Source: Chryseobacterium gleum
GTDB taxonomy: Bacteria; Bacteroidota; Bacteroidia; UBA10329
Direction of reading: 5' to 3'
NCBI GenBank assembly: GCA_945903645.1
Contig: CAMDOM010000007.1
Span: 1 to 64,000 of the forward strand
DNA length: 64,000 nt
Below the pieces are notes generated by a model. The model saw only the letters and a list, made by a program, of their open reading frames with translations, was not told the origin of the DNA and ran no database searches. Positions 33,939 through 42,893 of this stretch are shown in pieces. Within the stretch, counting starts at the first letter, position 1, and each line of letters begins with the position of its first letter. Made by a program: the position numbers and the translations under genes.

Positions 33939-35588
33939 CTAAAAATCATAGTAGAGGTTTCTGATGTCCGTTCGCACCCCAAAATAGACCATCAGGTTGC
34001 GCTCATCGCCAAGGATATTGCTCTGATAACGGTGAACCACACCCAAACGCAACGTGAAATTACTTGTACGGTTTATGGTGTAGGCTATCTCTGCGTTCTG
34101 GTACAACAAATGTGTTTTAATTCCCTGCCCGATACTGTTGCCGCCCGATTCGGGGCCATTAGCAGCGGCTAGGGTCGACATGTAGGTGTCGTTTCCGAAG
34201 TTGGTGCCGGTCGTGTCCTTACCCACAATGGCGTATGTGGTTCTGAATTCCACGCGAAAATCGTGATATCGGTAGCTAATCATACCCATGCCTTCATGGA
34301 AATTGGCTCCCAATGGATGCCCCAACGACTGGCCGTAGTGCATGTAGCTATTAAGTGGTGCAGTTGATGCGAAGGTGTAGGGTCGCACAGCGTTGTATTC
34401 CAACTGAATGTTGAGATTTTTAACCTTAAAGAGGTCAAACGCTTTGAAACCCACCTGCCAGCCCAATTTTTGTTCGATATATCCAGCCACATTTAGCTTC
34501 TTGAAATTCAGGTCGTCAAACGCCATCTGCCCATATAATGCAGCTCCTTTGAACGGGATGATTTTCAAGTTTAGGCCCACTACAACGTTCTGATTTGATT
34601 CCTGTATCTCGAACTGAACAGGACGAATCATCATCAATGGATTGATAAAATTCCAATCGAACCCGCCATTGCCAGAACCAGTGTCGGACGTATTGAAAAT
34701 TATGCCTTCAAACAACCCAACTTGCACCCGCTTGCCAATGTTGGCGCTTAAATAGTGGAAGGTGGCCCACTTTTTTTTGTATCCCGTTTCGTAGGGTGTT
34801 GGGTGGCGTAGGTCCTGTAATTGAGTAAGCAGGTGCATGTACTGCAGCCCGCGCCATTTGGTGGTCAATTTTAGGAAAGGGTAGTTGAAGGGTGCATCTG
34901 ACAATAGCAATGAACGGTAGCCTTCGCCAATGAAATGCTTGTCATTGCCAATCTGCAAGTTGAAGGCTTTGGTCGGAGTGAATGATACCACACCCGATGC
35001 CATCAGGTAATCGTAGCCAGTTGGTTGAACTTTTAGGGTCTTATAAATCACGTTGTCAAACTCAAAAGGCTTGAGCCAGCCCTGTCCGGGAATGGCCTTG
35101 TTACGCTCAATCCATTCGGTAATGTAGGGCATGAACGTAGCCTGATTCTCCCAAAAAGCGGTGAAGAACGAGAGCTTCCGGCCAATGCTGCCTTTTACCA
35201 CAAAACCACGGGTGTTGATCACGTGACGGGCATCGCCAGCAAAATCGACACCATAATCCATATGAAAAACCGGGTCGAAGAATACTTGAAATTTGGTTGA
35301 GTCGAGCTTCAGCAGGCTTTCCATCACCATTTTGCGACCAACCCAAGTGCGGGCAAACTTGCCGGGTTGATAGTGAACACTTCGAAGTGAATCGAACGGA
35401 ATACTCTCGTTCAGTTCGTGAATGCGATAGGGCCGTACTGATGTATGAAATTGCTCTCCTGGCTGCTGCAACATGCCCTCAAATTCTCCATAAGTGGCGT
35501 TGTTGAGGGGATAGGCGTAATGTTCTTGCGCAAAACCGCTGGATGAAGCTAGGCAAGCAAAGAACAAAGCAATGATAGCCTGCCGCAT
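33939..35588 (-). CDS. RemB/Wzi-like outer-membrane barrel protein, first of tandem pair
   Basis: 549 residues, signal peptide MRQAIIALFFACLASSSGFA|QEH. It shares the order and motifs of its neighbour: KHFIGEGYRSLLLSDAPFNYPFLKL, TFHYLSANIGKRVQVGLFEGIIF, FINPLMMIRPVQFE and HPLGANFHEG. The pair must have come from duplication, but the proteins are well diverged, so they are not recent copies. A RemB/Wzi-like function in surface polysaccharide organisation or gliding is inferred. The promoter lies at 35605-35636, back to back with the upstream region of cysC. Confidence 0.77.
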   Translation of the reverse strand: MRQAIIALFFACLASSSGFAQEHYAYPLNNATYGEFEGMLQQPGEQFHTSVRPYRIHELNESIPFDSLRSVHYQPGKFARTWVGRKMVMESLLKLDSTKFQVFFDPVFHMDYGVDFAGDARHVINTRGFVVKGSIGRKLSFFTAFWENQATFMPYITEWIERNKAIPGQGWLKPFEFDNVIYKTLKVQPTGYDYLMASGVVSFTPTKAFNLQIGNDKHFIGEGYRSLLLSDAPFNYPFLKLTTKWRGLQYMHLLTQLQDLRHPTPYETGYKKKWATFHYLSANIGKRVQVGLFEGIIFNTSDTGSGNGGFDWNFINPLMMIRPVQFEIQESNQNVVVGLNLKIIPFKGAALYGQMAFDDLNFKKLNVAGYIEQKLGWQVGFKAFDLFKVKNLNIQLEYNAVRPYTFASTAPLNSYMHYGQSLGHPLGANFHEGMGMISYRYHDFRVEFRTTYAIVGKDTTGTNFGNDTYMSTLAAANGPESGGNSIGQGIKTHLLYQNAEIAYTINRTSNFTLRLGVVHRYQSNILGDERNLMVYFGVRTDIRNLYYDF

Positions 35589-35604
35589 CTGTAATCAATT
35601 CCGA

Positions 35605-35636
35605 CAAAGCTAATTTTTTTAACGAAAAGATTGCAA
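35605..35636 (-). promoter_or_regulatory. Promoter of the barrel gene pair
   Basis: On the minus strand TTG (35636-35634), a 21-base spacer and TAGCTTTG (35612-35605) match the Bacteroidota pattern; the leader to the ATG at 35588 is about ten bases. Confidence 0.55.
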
Positions 35637-35721
35637 TTAGTTTTAATGCTTTTGGGAGTGTTTCAAACGGATGAATTAATATCCTACTTACTCGATAGGA
35701 ATTATGTATTTGTCACCCTGA

Positions 35722-36333
35722 ATGAGCAGCCATTCTGAAAATATCAATCCTGTGTTTGAGCGCATTTTGCAACGCGGTGACAAGGAGGCGTTGCTTAAAC
35801 AGCGAGGACTAGCGGTGTGGATGACTGGCCTCAGCGGATCTGGCAAGACCACCATTGCCATTGAATTGGAGAAATTGTTGAATGAGTGTGGGTATGTTAC
35901 TCAGATACTTGATGGCGACAATATTCGTGTAGGGATTAATCGTTATTTAGGTTTTAGCGAGGCAGACCGCGAGGAGAACATCCGCAGGATAGCTGAGGTG
36001 ACCAAACTGTTCGTCAACTGCGGTATCATCACCATCAATTGCTTTGTCAGTCCGACTGTTGCGTTGCGCAATATGGCAAAAGAGGTCATCGGTAGTGATG
36101 ATTTTGTAGAGGTCTTTATCAACACATCCTTTGACATCTGCGAACAGCGCGATGTTAAAGGATTGTATAAAAAGGCGCGGGTAGGCGAGATTAAGAATTT
36201 CACTGGTCTTGACGCACCTTTAGAGGTGCCGATTTCTGCTTTCATTAATGTCCCAACCGCAGACCGAAACGCGGAGGAATGCGCTGGACAAATTCTTAAA
36301 ATTATCGAACCGCGTATCTTATTCAAATCATAG
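35722..36333 (+). CDS. cysC: Adenylylsulfate kinase
   Basis: CysC phosphorylates APS to PAPS, the sulfate donor. Walker A is GLSGSGKT (36-43); the following DGDNIR (64-69) and LGFSEADREENIRRIAEV are the APS-kinase signature; the C-terminal FTGLDAPLEVP is the substrate lid. The 203-residue length is normal. cysD starts three bases and cysN six bases after the preceding stops, so the three form an operon for sulfate activation. No cysH or sulfotransferase gene is visible within the window. Placement at the head of a polysaccharide locus suggests that PAPS may serve glycan sulfation rather than cysteine synthesis, but this is inference. Confidence 0.95.
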   Translation: MSSHSENINPVFERILQRGDKEALLKQRGLAVWMTGLSGSGKTTIAIELEKLLNECGYVTQILDGDNIRVGINRYLGFSEADREENIRRIAEVTKLFVNCGIITINCFVSPTVALRNMAKEVIGSDDFVEVFINTSFDICEQRDVKGLYKKARVGEIKNFTGLDAPLEVPISAFINVPTADRNAEECAGQILKIIEPRILFKS

Positions 36334-36336
36334 CTA

Positions 36337-37248
36337 ATGGACACGTATAAATTGAATCATCTACGTGAATTGGAGGCCAAATCGGTCTATGTGCTACGCG
36401 AAGTGGCGGCTCAGTTCGAAAACCCTGTGCTGTTGTTCTCTGGCGGTAAAGATTCGATTGTGATGACACACTTGGCCATGAAGGCGTTCTATCCTGCCAG
36501 CATTCCTTTTCCGCTGTTGCATGTGGACACGGGGCATAATTTCCCAGAGACGATAGCCTATCGCGATTCTATGGTAAAGCGCATCGATGCAAAACTCATC
36601 GTGGCATCGGTCCAAGATTCCATCGACCAAGGCCGTGCGGTGGAAGAGAAAGGTTTCAACGCCAGTCGCAATGCCCTACAGACCGTCACGCTGCTCGATG
36701 CCATAGAGGCCAATCGCTTTGATTGTGCCATGGGTGGTGGTCGGAGAGACGAAGAAAAGGCACGCGCCAAGGAGCGTTTCTTCTCCCACCGCGATGAGTT
36801 TGGCCAATGGGACCCTAAGAACCAACGCCCCGAGCTGTGGAACATTTTCAATGGCCGTAAGCATTTGGGCGAGCATTTTGGAGTGTTCCCCATCAGCAAC
36901 TGGACCGAGATGGACGTGTGGCAATACATTCTGATGGAGAATATTCCTATGCCGAGCATCTATTGCACACACCAAAGGCAGTGTTTTGAGCGAGGTGGGG
37001 CTATTTATGCGCATTCGGAATTCATGAATCTGCGCCCCTCAGAAATTGATGGGCTGCGCGAAATGCAAGTACGTTTTCGCACCATTGGCGATATGACTTG
37101 CACGGGAGAAACCCTTTCATCGGCCTCCACATTGATTGAGATTATTGAGGAAGTATCCGCCTCACGCGTCACGGAAAGGGGCAGCCGTCAGGACGATAAA
37201 CGCTCTGAGGCTGTGATGGAAGACCGAAAAAAGCAAGGCTATTTTTAG
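36337..37248 (+). CDS. cysD: Sulfate adenylyltransferase subunit 2
   Basis: CysD is the catalytic PP-loop subunit of ATP sulfurylase, making APS from sulfate and ATP. The PP-loop SGGKDS lies at 35-40, and family blocks HVDTGHNFPE, GGGRRDEEKARAKERFFSHRDEFGQWDPK and YCTHQRQCFERGG are intact. The length of 303 residues is normal. It needs the GTPase partner CysN to drive the reaction; that gene follows six bases downstream but carries an internal stop. Confidence 0.96.
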   Translation: MDTYKLNHLRELEAKSVYVLREVAAQFENPVLLFSGGKDSIVMTHLAMKAFYPASIPFPLLHVDTGHNFPETIAYRDSMVKRIDAKLIVASVQDSIDQGRAVEEKGFNASRNALQTVTLLDAIEANRFDCAMGGGRRDEEKARAKERFFSHRDEFGQWDPKNQRPELWNIFNGRKHLGEHFGVFPISNWTEMDVWQYILMENIPMPSIYCTHQRQCFERGGAIYAHSEFMNLRPSEIDGLREMQVRFRTIGDMTCTGETLSSASTLIEIIEEVSASRVTERGSRQDDKRSEAVMEDRKKQGYF

Positions 37249-37254
37249 ACCAGT

Positions 37255-38535
37255 ATGAGCACAATATCACGCGGTCCCCAAGGCTATTTGGATATGGAGC
37301 TGCTGCGTTTCACCACTGCTGGCAGTGGTGACGATGGCAAAAGCACGCTTATCGGGCGTTTATTGTACGACAGCAAATCCATCTTCGAAGATCAGATGGA
37401 GGCCATCCAATTGGCCAGTGAACGTAAGGGCGAAGATCATGTGAATCTCGCGTTGCTGACAGATGGCCTTAGTGCCGAGCGCGAACAAGGCATCACCATC
37501 GATTTGGCGTATCGCTATTTCGCCACACCCAAGCGCAAGTTCATTATTGCCGATACACCAGGCCATATTCAGTACACACGCAATATGGTTACTGGAGCGA
37601 GCACCGCCAATCTTGCTATCATTCTGATAGATGCGCGCAAGGGAGTGATTGAATAAACCAAGCGCCACGCCTACATCGCCTCGTTGCTGCAGATTCCGCA
37701 TTTGGTGGTCTGTGTCAACAAGATGGATCTTGTGGAATACTCGGAAGAGGTCTTTGATAAATTGTGCAAGGATTTCGAAGATTTCTTGGCCAAACTGGAT
37801 GTTCAGGATGTTCGGTTCGTACCGATAAGTGCTCTTTTGGGTGATAATGTGGTGGACCGTTCTGCCAAGATGAACTGGTATAATGGTTCTACACTGATGC
37901 ACATTCTTGAGCACGTGCACATTGGCAGCGATCACAATCACATCGATGCGCGCTTTCCGGTGCAGTATATTATTCTCCCAATGAAAACGGAACATCACGA
38001 CTATCGTGGATATGCTGGCCGCGTGGCCGGAGGCATTTTCCGCGTAGGCGATGAAGTGGTGGTGCTTCCATCAGGATTCACTTCAAAAATTCTAACCATT
38101 GATAAAATGGACGGCACTTCGGGTCATGCGTTTGCACCCGCATCTGTTACCATGACTCTGGAAGATGATATTGACATAAGTCGAGGTGATATGATTGTCA
38201 AAGTTAATAACCGCCCAAAAGTTGAGCAGGATATCGACCTGATGGTGTGTTGGATGGAAGAAAAACCGCTGCAGATTGGAGGAAAATATAGCTTAAAACA
38301 CACCACCAAAGACGCACGATGCGTTATCAAAGCAGTGGTTTACAAGATGGACATCAATACATTCCAGAAATCGGAAGGCGAACATACATTGGGGCTTAAT
38401 GACATCGGTCGAATCAGTATTCGGGCCACTTTACCACTTTTCGTAGACAGTTATAGGAAGAACCGCTCCACTGGAAGCCTTATTCTCATTGACGAAGCGA
38501 CCAACAGTACGGTCGCAGCGGGCATGATAGTGTAA
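37255..38535 (+). pseudogene. cysN: Sulfate adenylyltransferase subunit 1, interrupted by in-frame TAA
   Basis: The reading frame encodes a full CysN GTPase apart from codon 134, TAA at 37654-37656. The preceding part has the P-loop GSGDDGKS (23-30) and DTPGH (100-104). After the stop the same frame continues with TKRHAYIAS and the nucleotide-binding NKMD (155-158), then beta-barrel domains to residue 426. Family members read GVIEQTKRHAYIAS here, so a single CAA-to-TAA change explains the break; no frameshift is present. The first piece lacks NKMD and cannot be an active GTPase. Recent mutation, sequencing error or readthrough are possible. TAA ends many other genes in this window, so general reassignment is unlikely. 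Confidence 0.9.
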
Positions 38536-38563
38536 ACCGCGAATTTCTTCTGACTTTTGCGCC

Positions 38564-39958
38564 ATGGACTGGACTCCACGCATTTTGGTGATAGGTGATG
38601 TGATGCTGGACCGTTACATTGCTGGATTGGTAGACAGAGTTAGTCCCGAAGCACCCGTTCCGGTTGTCAAAGTACAGAACGAATGGAGCACACTTGGCGG
38701 AGCGGCAAACGTTGCAGCAAACGTTGCCAGCCTTGGCGGAAGCCCCATTCTTATTGGACTTATCGGAAACGATGTAGCGGGCGAAGAACTTCTTAGTGCT
38801 TGCAAAGAACAAGGCATTGACGCCAATCTGTTTCGCTCCATTACGCCAACCATCACCAAGAGCCGCGTCATTGCTGGTCAACAGATAGTGCGTATTGACC
38901 GCGAAGAGCAACATATTTGGACAACTGAACAATTACAGTCTCTAAAAGACTATTTGGCCTCCATTTCTTCTGATATTTCTCTCGTTCTGTTATCCGATTA
39001 TGCTAAAGGTACAGTAAGCAATCAAGTCTTAGAACTACTGATGTCGTGGGCTGCGGAAAATGCCCTCCGGGTCATCGTAGACCCGAAACGCAGCGATTGG
39101 GAATTTTACCACAATCCGTATCTTATCACTCCCAATTTGAAAGAGCTGCAATTGGCCGCTGGTTGCGTGGTTGCCAATGATGACAATGACGTGGTGCGGG
39201 CAGCAAGGAGTCTTTACATAAAGGGCATAGCCCAGAACATACTAATTACTCGTTCCAGTGAAGGGATGACCTTGATAGGAGAAGGATATGTATTCAATGT
39301 GCCAGCCGTAGCTCAGGAGATATTTGATGTTAGCGGGGCGGGAGACACGGTATTGGCTACAATAGGTGTTTGGTTGGCCGAAGGGAACATGCTAAAAGAA
39401 AGTGTTCTTGCGGCCAACACTGCCGCTGGAATTGCAATTGGCAAACGAGGAACGACCTCGGTGCTGCGCAATGAAGTTAATTCCTCACTAAGATTGTGTT
39501 CGGCTAAGGTTATCAACCGTGAGGATGCCCCACAACTGTGTGAAACACTGAAAGGCAAGAAGGTTGTTTTCACCAACGGTTGCTTCGATGTGCTACATAA
39601 AGGACATCGCCAGTTGTTACAGGAAGCCAAATCATTTGGAGATGTGTTGATTGTAGGGTTAAACAGTGATGATTCAGTAAAACGACTAAAAGGATCTGAA
39701 CGGCCTGTCAACAGTGCATTTACAAGACAAAATGTGCTGGCCTCCATAGATGCGGTTGATTTTATAATTGAGTTCAAAGAAGACACTCCATTGGAATTGA
39801 TTCGTGAATTGATGCCCGATGTATTAGTTAAGGGCGGGGATTATCAAGTAAACGAAATCGTTGGAAATGAATTAGTTTCAGAGAATCGAATCGTTCCATT
39901 GGTCGCGGGTTTTGCATCATCTTTATTATTGGGCCCAACCAACCCAGCTACAACTTGA
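38564..39958 (+). CDS. hldE: Bifunctional heptose-7-phosphate kinase / heptose-1-phosphate adenylyltransferase
   Basis: 464 residues combine a PfkB-type sugar kinase (about 1-310; GGAANVAANVASLGG and the catalytic Asp in VSGAGDTVLA near 262) with a nucleotidyltransferase (about 330-455; FTNGCFDVLHKGH with the HxGH motif near 345). Together they make ADP-heptose for lipopolysaccharide core or S-layer glycans. The last 20 residues (LVAGFASSLLLGPTNPATT) depart from the usual end with two conserved Thr/Ser and a final Lys-Ile; this may be a worn or shifted C-terminus. It is 28 bases after cysN. An AT-rich gap with a wecB remnant follows. Confidence 0.9.
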   Translation: MDWTPRILVIGDVMLDRYIAGLVDRVSPEAPVPVVKVQNEWSTLGGAANVAANVASLGGSPILIGLIGNDVAGEELLSACKEQGIDANLFRSITPTITKSRVIAGQQIVRIDREEQHIWTTEQLQSLKDYLASISSDISLVLLSDYAKGTVSNQVLELLMSWAAENALRVIVDPKRSDWEFYHNPYLITPNLKELQLAAGCVVANDDNDVVRAARSLYIKGIAQNILITRSSEGMTLIGEGYVFNVPAVAQEIFDVSGAGDTVLATIGVWLAEGNMLKESVLAANTAAGIAIGKRGTTSVLRNEVNSSLRLCSAKVINREDAPQLCETLKGKKVVFTNGCFDVLHKGHRQLLQEAKSFGDVLIVGLNSDDSVKRLKGSERPVNSAFTRQNVLASIDAVDFIIEFKEDTPLELIRELMPDVLVKGGDYQVNEIVGNELVSENRIVPLVAGFASSLLLGPTNPATT

Positions 39959-40040
39959 TTATAGTAATTGTTTTAGTAAATCATATTACTTTTTAATTAC
40001 ATGATTAACAATTTTATTTATCAATTGAAGTAATTAGACC

Positions 40041-40244
40041 ATGCTGATAGACCTGATTGCTGGAGCGCGTTTAAACTTCATGAAAATCGCTCAATTGGAA
40101 GCTGGCATCCGTTTAGGAGATTGGACAATGCCGCTGGAAATCAATAAACAGGTCAAAGATTCAATCTCAAATTTCTTCTATACTGCATCTGAGACCGCTA
40201 GTCAGAATTTACGTGAAATGCTTGCGAGAAAATTCTTTTCGTAA
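40041..40244 (+). pseudogene. Internally deleted UDP-GlcNAc 2-epimerase (WecB-like) remnant
   Basis: A 67-codon frame. Residues 1-17 (LIDLIAGARLNFMKIAQ) match the WecB N-terminus, normally ...GARPNFMKIAPL. Residues 18-58 (LEAGIRLGDWTMPLEINKQVKDSISNFFYTASETASQNL) match the segment about 90 residues later, normally VEAGLRSxDxxMPEEINR...D.ISD..F.TSE. The join is in frame, so a single deletion removed the middle of the N-terminal domain, and everything after residue about 60 is lost. It cannot be active. It suggests that the locus once made ManNAc-derived sugars. Confidence 0.7.
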
Positions 40245-40347
40245 GAAAATGGAGAAAAGTAAGACGCCTAAATTATGGGATAACTGAACCGTTGATTACA
40301 TAGTTTGTCCCCAGATACAGCAAAAAATACCCTAATAAAATTACATT

Positions 40348-40364
40348 TTGATTTGGCAAATCAA
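40348..40364. promoter_or_regulatory. 17-base palindrome before the polymerase operon
   Basis: TTGATTTG-G-CAAATCAA is a perfect palindrome with eight-base arms, 38 bases before the ATG at 40403 and just after the -7-like TACATTTT. A regulator bound here could control the long glycan operon. Confidence 0.5.
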
Positions 40365-40402
40365 TAGTTAATCTTTAGCGATTAAAAAATCGATATTAAT
40401 TA

Positions 40403-41665
40403 ATGGTAACAAGAATCCCCAAAATTACCCACGCTGAGTTTTTACAGAGTACACCAGTTTTTGGTCAAACTTATCTACTAAATAGTGCCCCTCTATTCAC
40501 GGCTATTTTATGTGTTTTTTTACTTTCAGGTCCACTAAAACTAATCTTAGCTGCTTTTTCAATACAGACGCCACTGGACTTAACTCTATTCAGCGCCATT
40601 GCCCTCGTCCCTTTTCTGATAGTAGGTAATAAACTTTGCAATAAAGAACTTGGCGCATTAAGTCTTCTTGTTGTTTTCATGACATACTACACCGCCCGCT
40701 CTCTTTCTGAAAACTCTGGTTTGTACGCTCAAGAAAAACTACTGTATTCCTTCTTGAATTTATTCACAGTTTCTGTGATTTTAAGACAGAGGTCGTTTCA
40801 CATCAAAACAGCTCTCTGGGTTTTCAGCGCAATAGGTGGATTATTTTTTATTCTGGTATTATGGAGTGTGCGTATTAGCTTTTTGGAGGGATTTAATAGC
40901 GTACTTCCAGTTGCCAATGCAACTGAAGTTTTAAGTGAGTTTAGGGGTGGTTATCTAACTTGTGCTCTGATAATAACAATTGCATCATTCCTTTATCAAC
41001 AATCCTTCCCCAATCGTTCCTTTACCTTGAATAGAGTCGTTGTCGGAGTAGGCTGCTTTCTAATTGGTGCACGTGGACCTTTGGTGTTTTTTATTGTGGT
41101 ATTGATTCTTATGTTTCTCAGACAGTCATTTCAGTCCACAAGAAAAAGCGCTTTAAAATACACGGTGAATGGCCTTGTAATGGTAGGGATGCTTTTACTT
41201 CTGTTACTAACCTTTCAGGAAGACAACAAGATATTGGAGTTGATTATGCCGTCTGTGCAACGGTTTTCCAATCTCACCAGTTTTACAGGAGAGTCAATTG
41301 ACGTACGAGTTGACCAATTGAATTTTGTTTATGAACAAGCCTTGTTTTTTGAAAATGTACTATTGGGTCATGGAACGGGATCATTTGGAGTGCTCTACGC
41401 ACAGGCAGATACACGGATGTATCCTCACAACTTTCTGGCGGAAGTTTTTTTTGAGACTGGCCTTATTGGGTTGTTTATGCTAGTACTCTTTTTGTTCTTG
41501 TGTTTCGGAGGCGGACCAGGTAAAAATTATTTTTGGTGGATTGCATTATTGATATTTCTGAATGCAATGAAAACATATGCATTTGAAGATTTGCGTCTGT
41601 TATTTGCCTTTCTTACGTTGACTTTGCTTTCAAGACCAGTTACCACATCTCATGAGCGACTATAG
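40403..41665 (+). CDS. O-antigen polymerase/ligase-like membrane protein (Wzy-like)
   Basis: 420 residues, with about ten to twelve hydrophobic helices and little else. The motif GARGPLVFFIVVLIL (about 212-226) and the periplasmic-loop end YPHNFLAEVFFETGLIGLFML (about 344-364) are typical of the O-antigen ligase/polymerase (Wzy_C) family. In a locus with a flippase, an initiating transferase and an export system, polymerisation of lipid-linked repeat units is the best guess; ligase is the alternative. Its 3' end overlaps the flippase gene by 14 bases. Base composition is AT-rich compared with cysCDN, which fits acquisition by transfer. Confidence 0.8.
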   Translation: MVTRIPKITHAEFLQSTPVFGQTYLLNSAPLFTAILCVFLLSGPLKLILAAFSIQTPLDLTLFSAIALVPFLIVGNKLCNKELGALSLLVVFMTYYTARSLSENSGLYAQEKLLYSFLNLFTVSVILRQRSFHIKTALWVFSAIGGLFFILVLWSVRISFLEGFNSVLPVANATEVLSEFRGGYLTCALIITIASFLYQQSFPNRSFTLNRVVVGVGCFLIGARGPLVFFIVVLILMFLRQSFQSTRKSALKYTVNGLVMVGMLLLLLLTFQEDNKILELIMPSVQRFSNLTSFTGESIDVRVDQLNFVYEQALFFENVLLGHGTGSFGVLYAQADTRMYPHNFLAEVFFETGLIGLFMLVLFLFLCFGGGPGKNYFWWIALLIFLNAMKTYAFEDLRLLFAFLTLTLLSRPVTTSHERL

Positions 41666-42893
41666 AAATCGCATATTGAAGTTAGTGGGTTCGTCAATAT
41701 TCGCGCAGTTAATTTCTGTATTATCGTCTCCCATTCTTACTCGTATATACTCCCCAGAGGATTTCGGGATTTTCTCCTTATTTCTGTCATTTGTAGGAAT
41801 ATTGGGGCCGATTTCTGCTTTCAATTTTGAATTAGTGATTCAACGTCAACTTACCGAGGAGAATGCATTTGGCGTCTTTGAACTGGGAATTTACACCGCT
41901 TTTTGCAATTCCATCCTTTTTTCCATGTTGTTCTACTTTATGGTTCGCTTCGATTTATTAGGCTTTGGGGTGTTTCATTGGGGACATACCTTGATGGTGT
42001 TGTTCACTTTAATTGCAATCGCCACTTTCGGATTAAGTCGATTTATGTTAATACGGTTAAATGATTTTGAGACCATTAACAAAGTAACAATAATTCGAAG
42101 TTTAATTAGATCGGTTTTACAATGTGTTTTAGGAATATTAATTCCCAGTTCTTTTGGCTTGTTACTCGGAGAGACGGTAGGTAGGGGAGCAGGTAATTGG
42201 CAAATGATAAAGAAGTTTCAAACTAGACGTAGACTTGCTCATATCTCAGATTCGTTAAAGAGTAGATTCTTGGTTAACAAAAATTATCCGTTTTTTGTTG
42301 CGCCAAGTACTTTGATAAATGCCGCGGCAACATTGATGCCTGTCGTCCTGATAAATAAGTATTATACAATTGAACTAGCTGGATTATACGGCTTGGTTAT
42401 TCGAGCGGTAGATCTTCCAGTTGCTGTTATTGGGGCGAGTGTTGCAGACGCTTATTATGAGCGAGCCAGCAATGAGCGTGCACGCTTGAAGGAATTTATT
42501 TGGAAGCATGTTCTTTGGCTTTTTTTTATTGCATTAATAGGTGCTATTGGCCTATTTTTTTCAGCAGGAACAATATTTTCGCTGGTATTTGGTCAAGAAT
42601 GGGGTGATGCAGGGCAAATATTGGTGCTTTTGCTTCCTCATTTTGTATTGCAGTTCTGCATATTCCCAATAAGCAGAACCCTTCATCTCATTGGCCAAGA
42701 GAAATTCAAACTTATATATGACCTTTCGGCATTTATTTCGGCAACTTTGCCTTTCGTTCTAGGGTCACAGTTTAAATTATCATTTCAAGATACAGTGTTT
42801 ACATATTCCTGCTTTCGAGGCTTGTCATATTTGCTCATGTTTGTTCTTATTTTGAATCTGGTAAAAAGGTATGAAAACTCGTTCGGAAAATAG
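41652..42893 (+). CDS. Polysaccharide flippase (Wzx-like)
   Basis: 413 residues with about twelve membrane helices; it begins with ILKLVGSSIFAQLISVLSSPILTRIYSPEDFGIFSLFLSF, the common start of oligosaccharide flippases of the MOP family. It would move lipid-linked repeat units across the inner membrane for the upstream polymerase. It overlaps the polymerase gene by 14 bases and the following deacetylase gene by 23 bases, so translation is coupled. No defect was seen. Confidence 0.88.
   Translation: MSDYRNRILKLVGSSIFAQLISVLSSPILTRIYSPEDFGIFSLFLSFVGILGPISAFNFELVIQRQLTEENAFGVFELGIYTAFCNSILFSMLFYFMVRFDLLGFGVFHWGHTLMVLFTLIAIATFGLSRFMLIRLNDFETINKVTIIRSLIRSVLQCVLGILIPSSFGLLLGETVGRGAGNWQMIKKFQTRRRLAHISDSLKSRFLVNKNYPFFVAPSTLINAAATLMPVVLINKYYTIELAGLYGLVIRAVDLPVAVIGASVADAYYERASNERARLKEFIWKHVLWLFFIALIGAIGLFFSAGTIFSLVFGQEWGDAGQILVLLLPHFVLQFCIFPISRTLHLIGQEKFKLIYDLSAFISATLPFVLGSQFKLSFQDTVFTYSCFRGLSYLLMFVLILNLVKRYENSFGK

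Larger units (their letters stand above)
39959..40402. other. AT-rich 444-base gap with a gene remnant
   Basis: The gap between hldE and the polymerase gene is strikingly AT-rich. It holds the wecB remnant (40041-40244) and a near-perfect palindrome (40348-40364). A TACATTTT box at 40342-40349 is close to the -7 consensus. No other gene was seen. Confidence 0.6.

Noticed and set aside
37255-38535. General stop-codon reassignment (TAA read as Gln) suggested by cysN
   Set aside because: Many other genes in the window end at TAA in the expected place, for example accB and accC. A single mutation or read error is far more likely.
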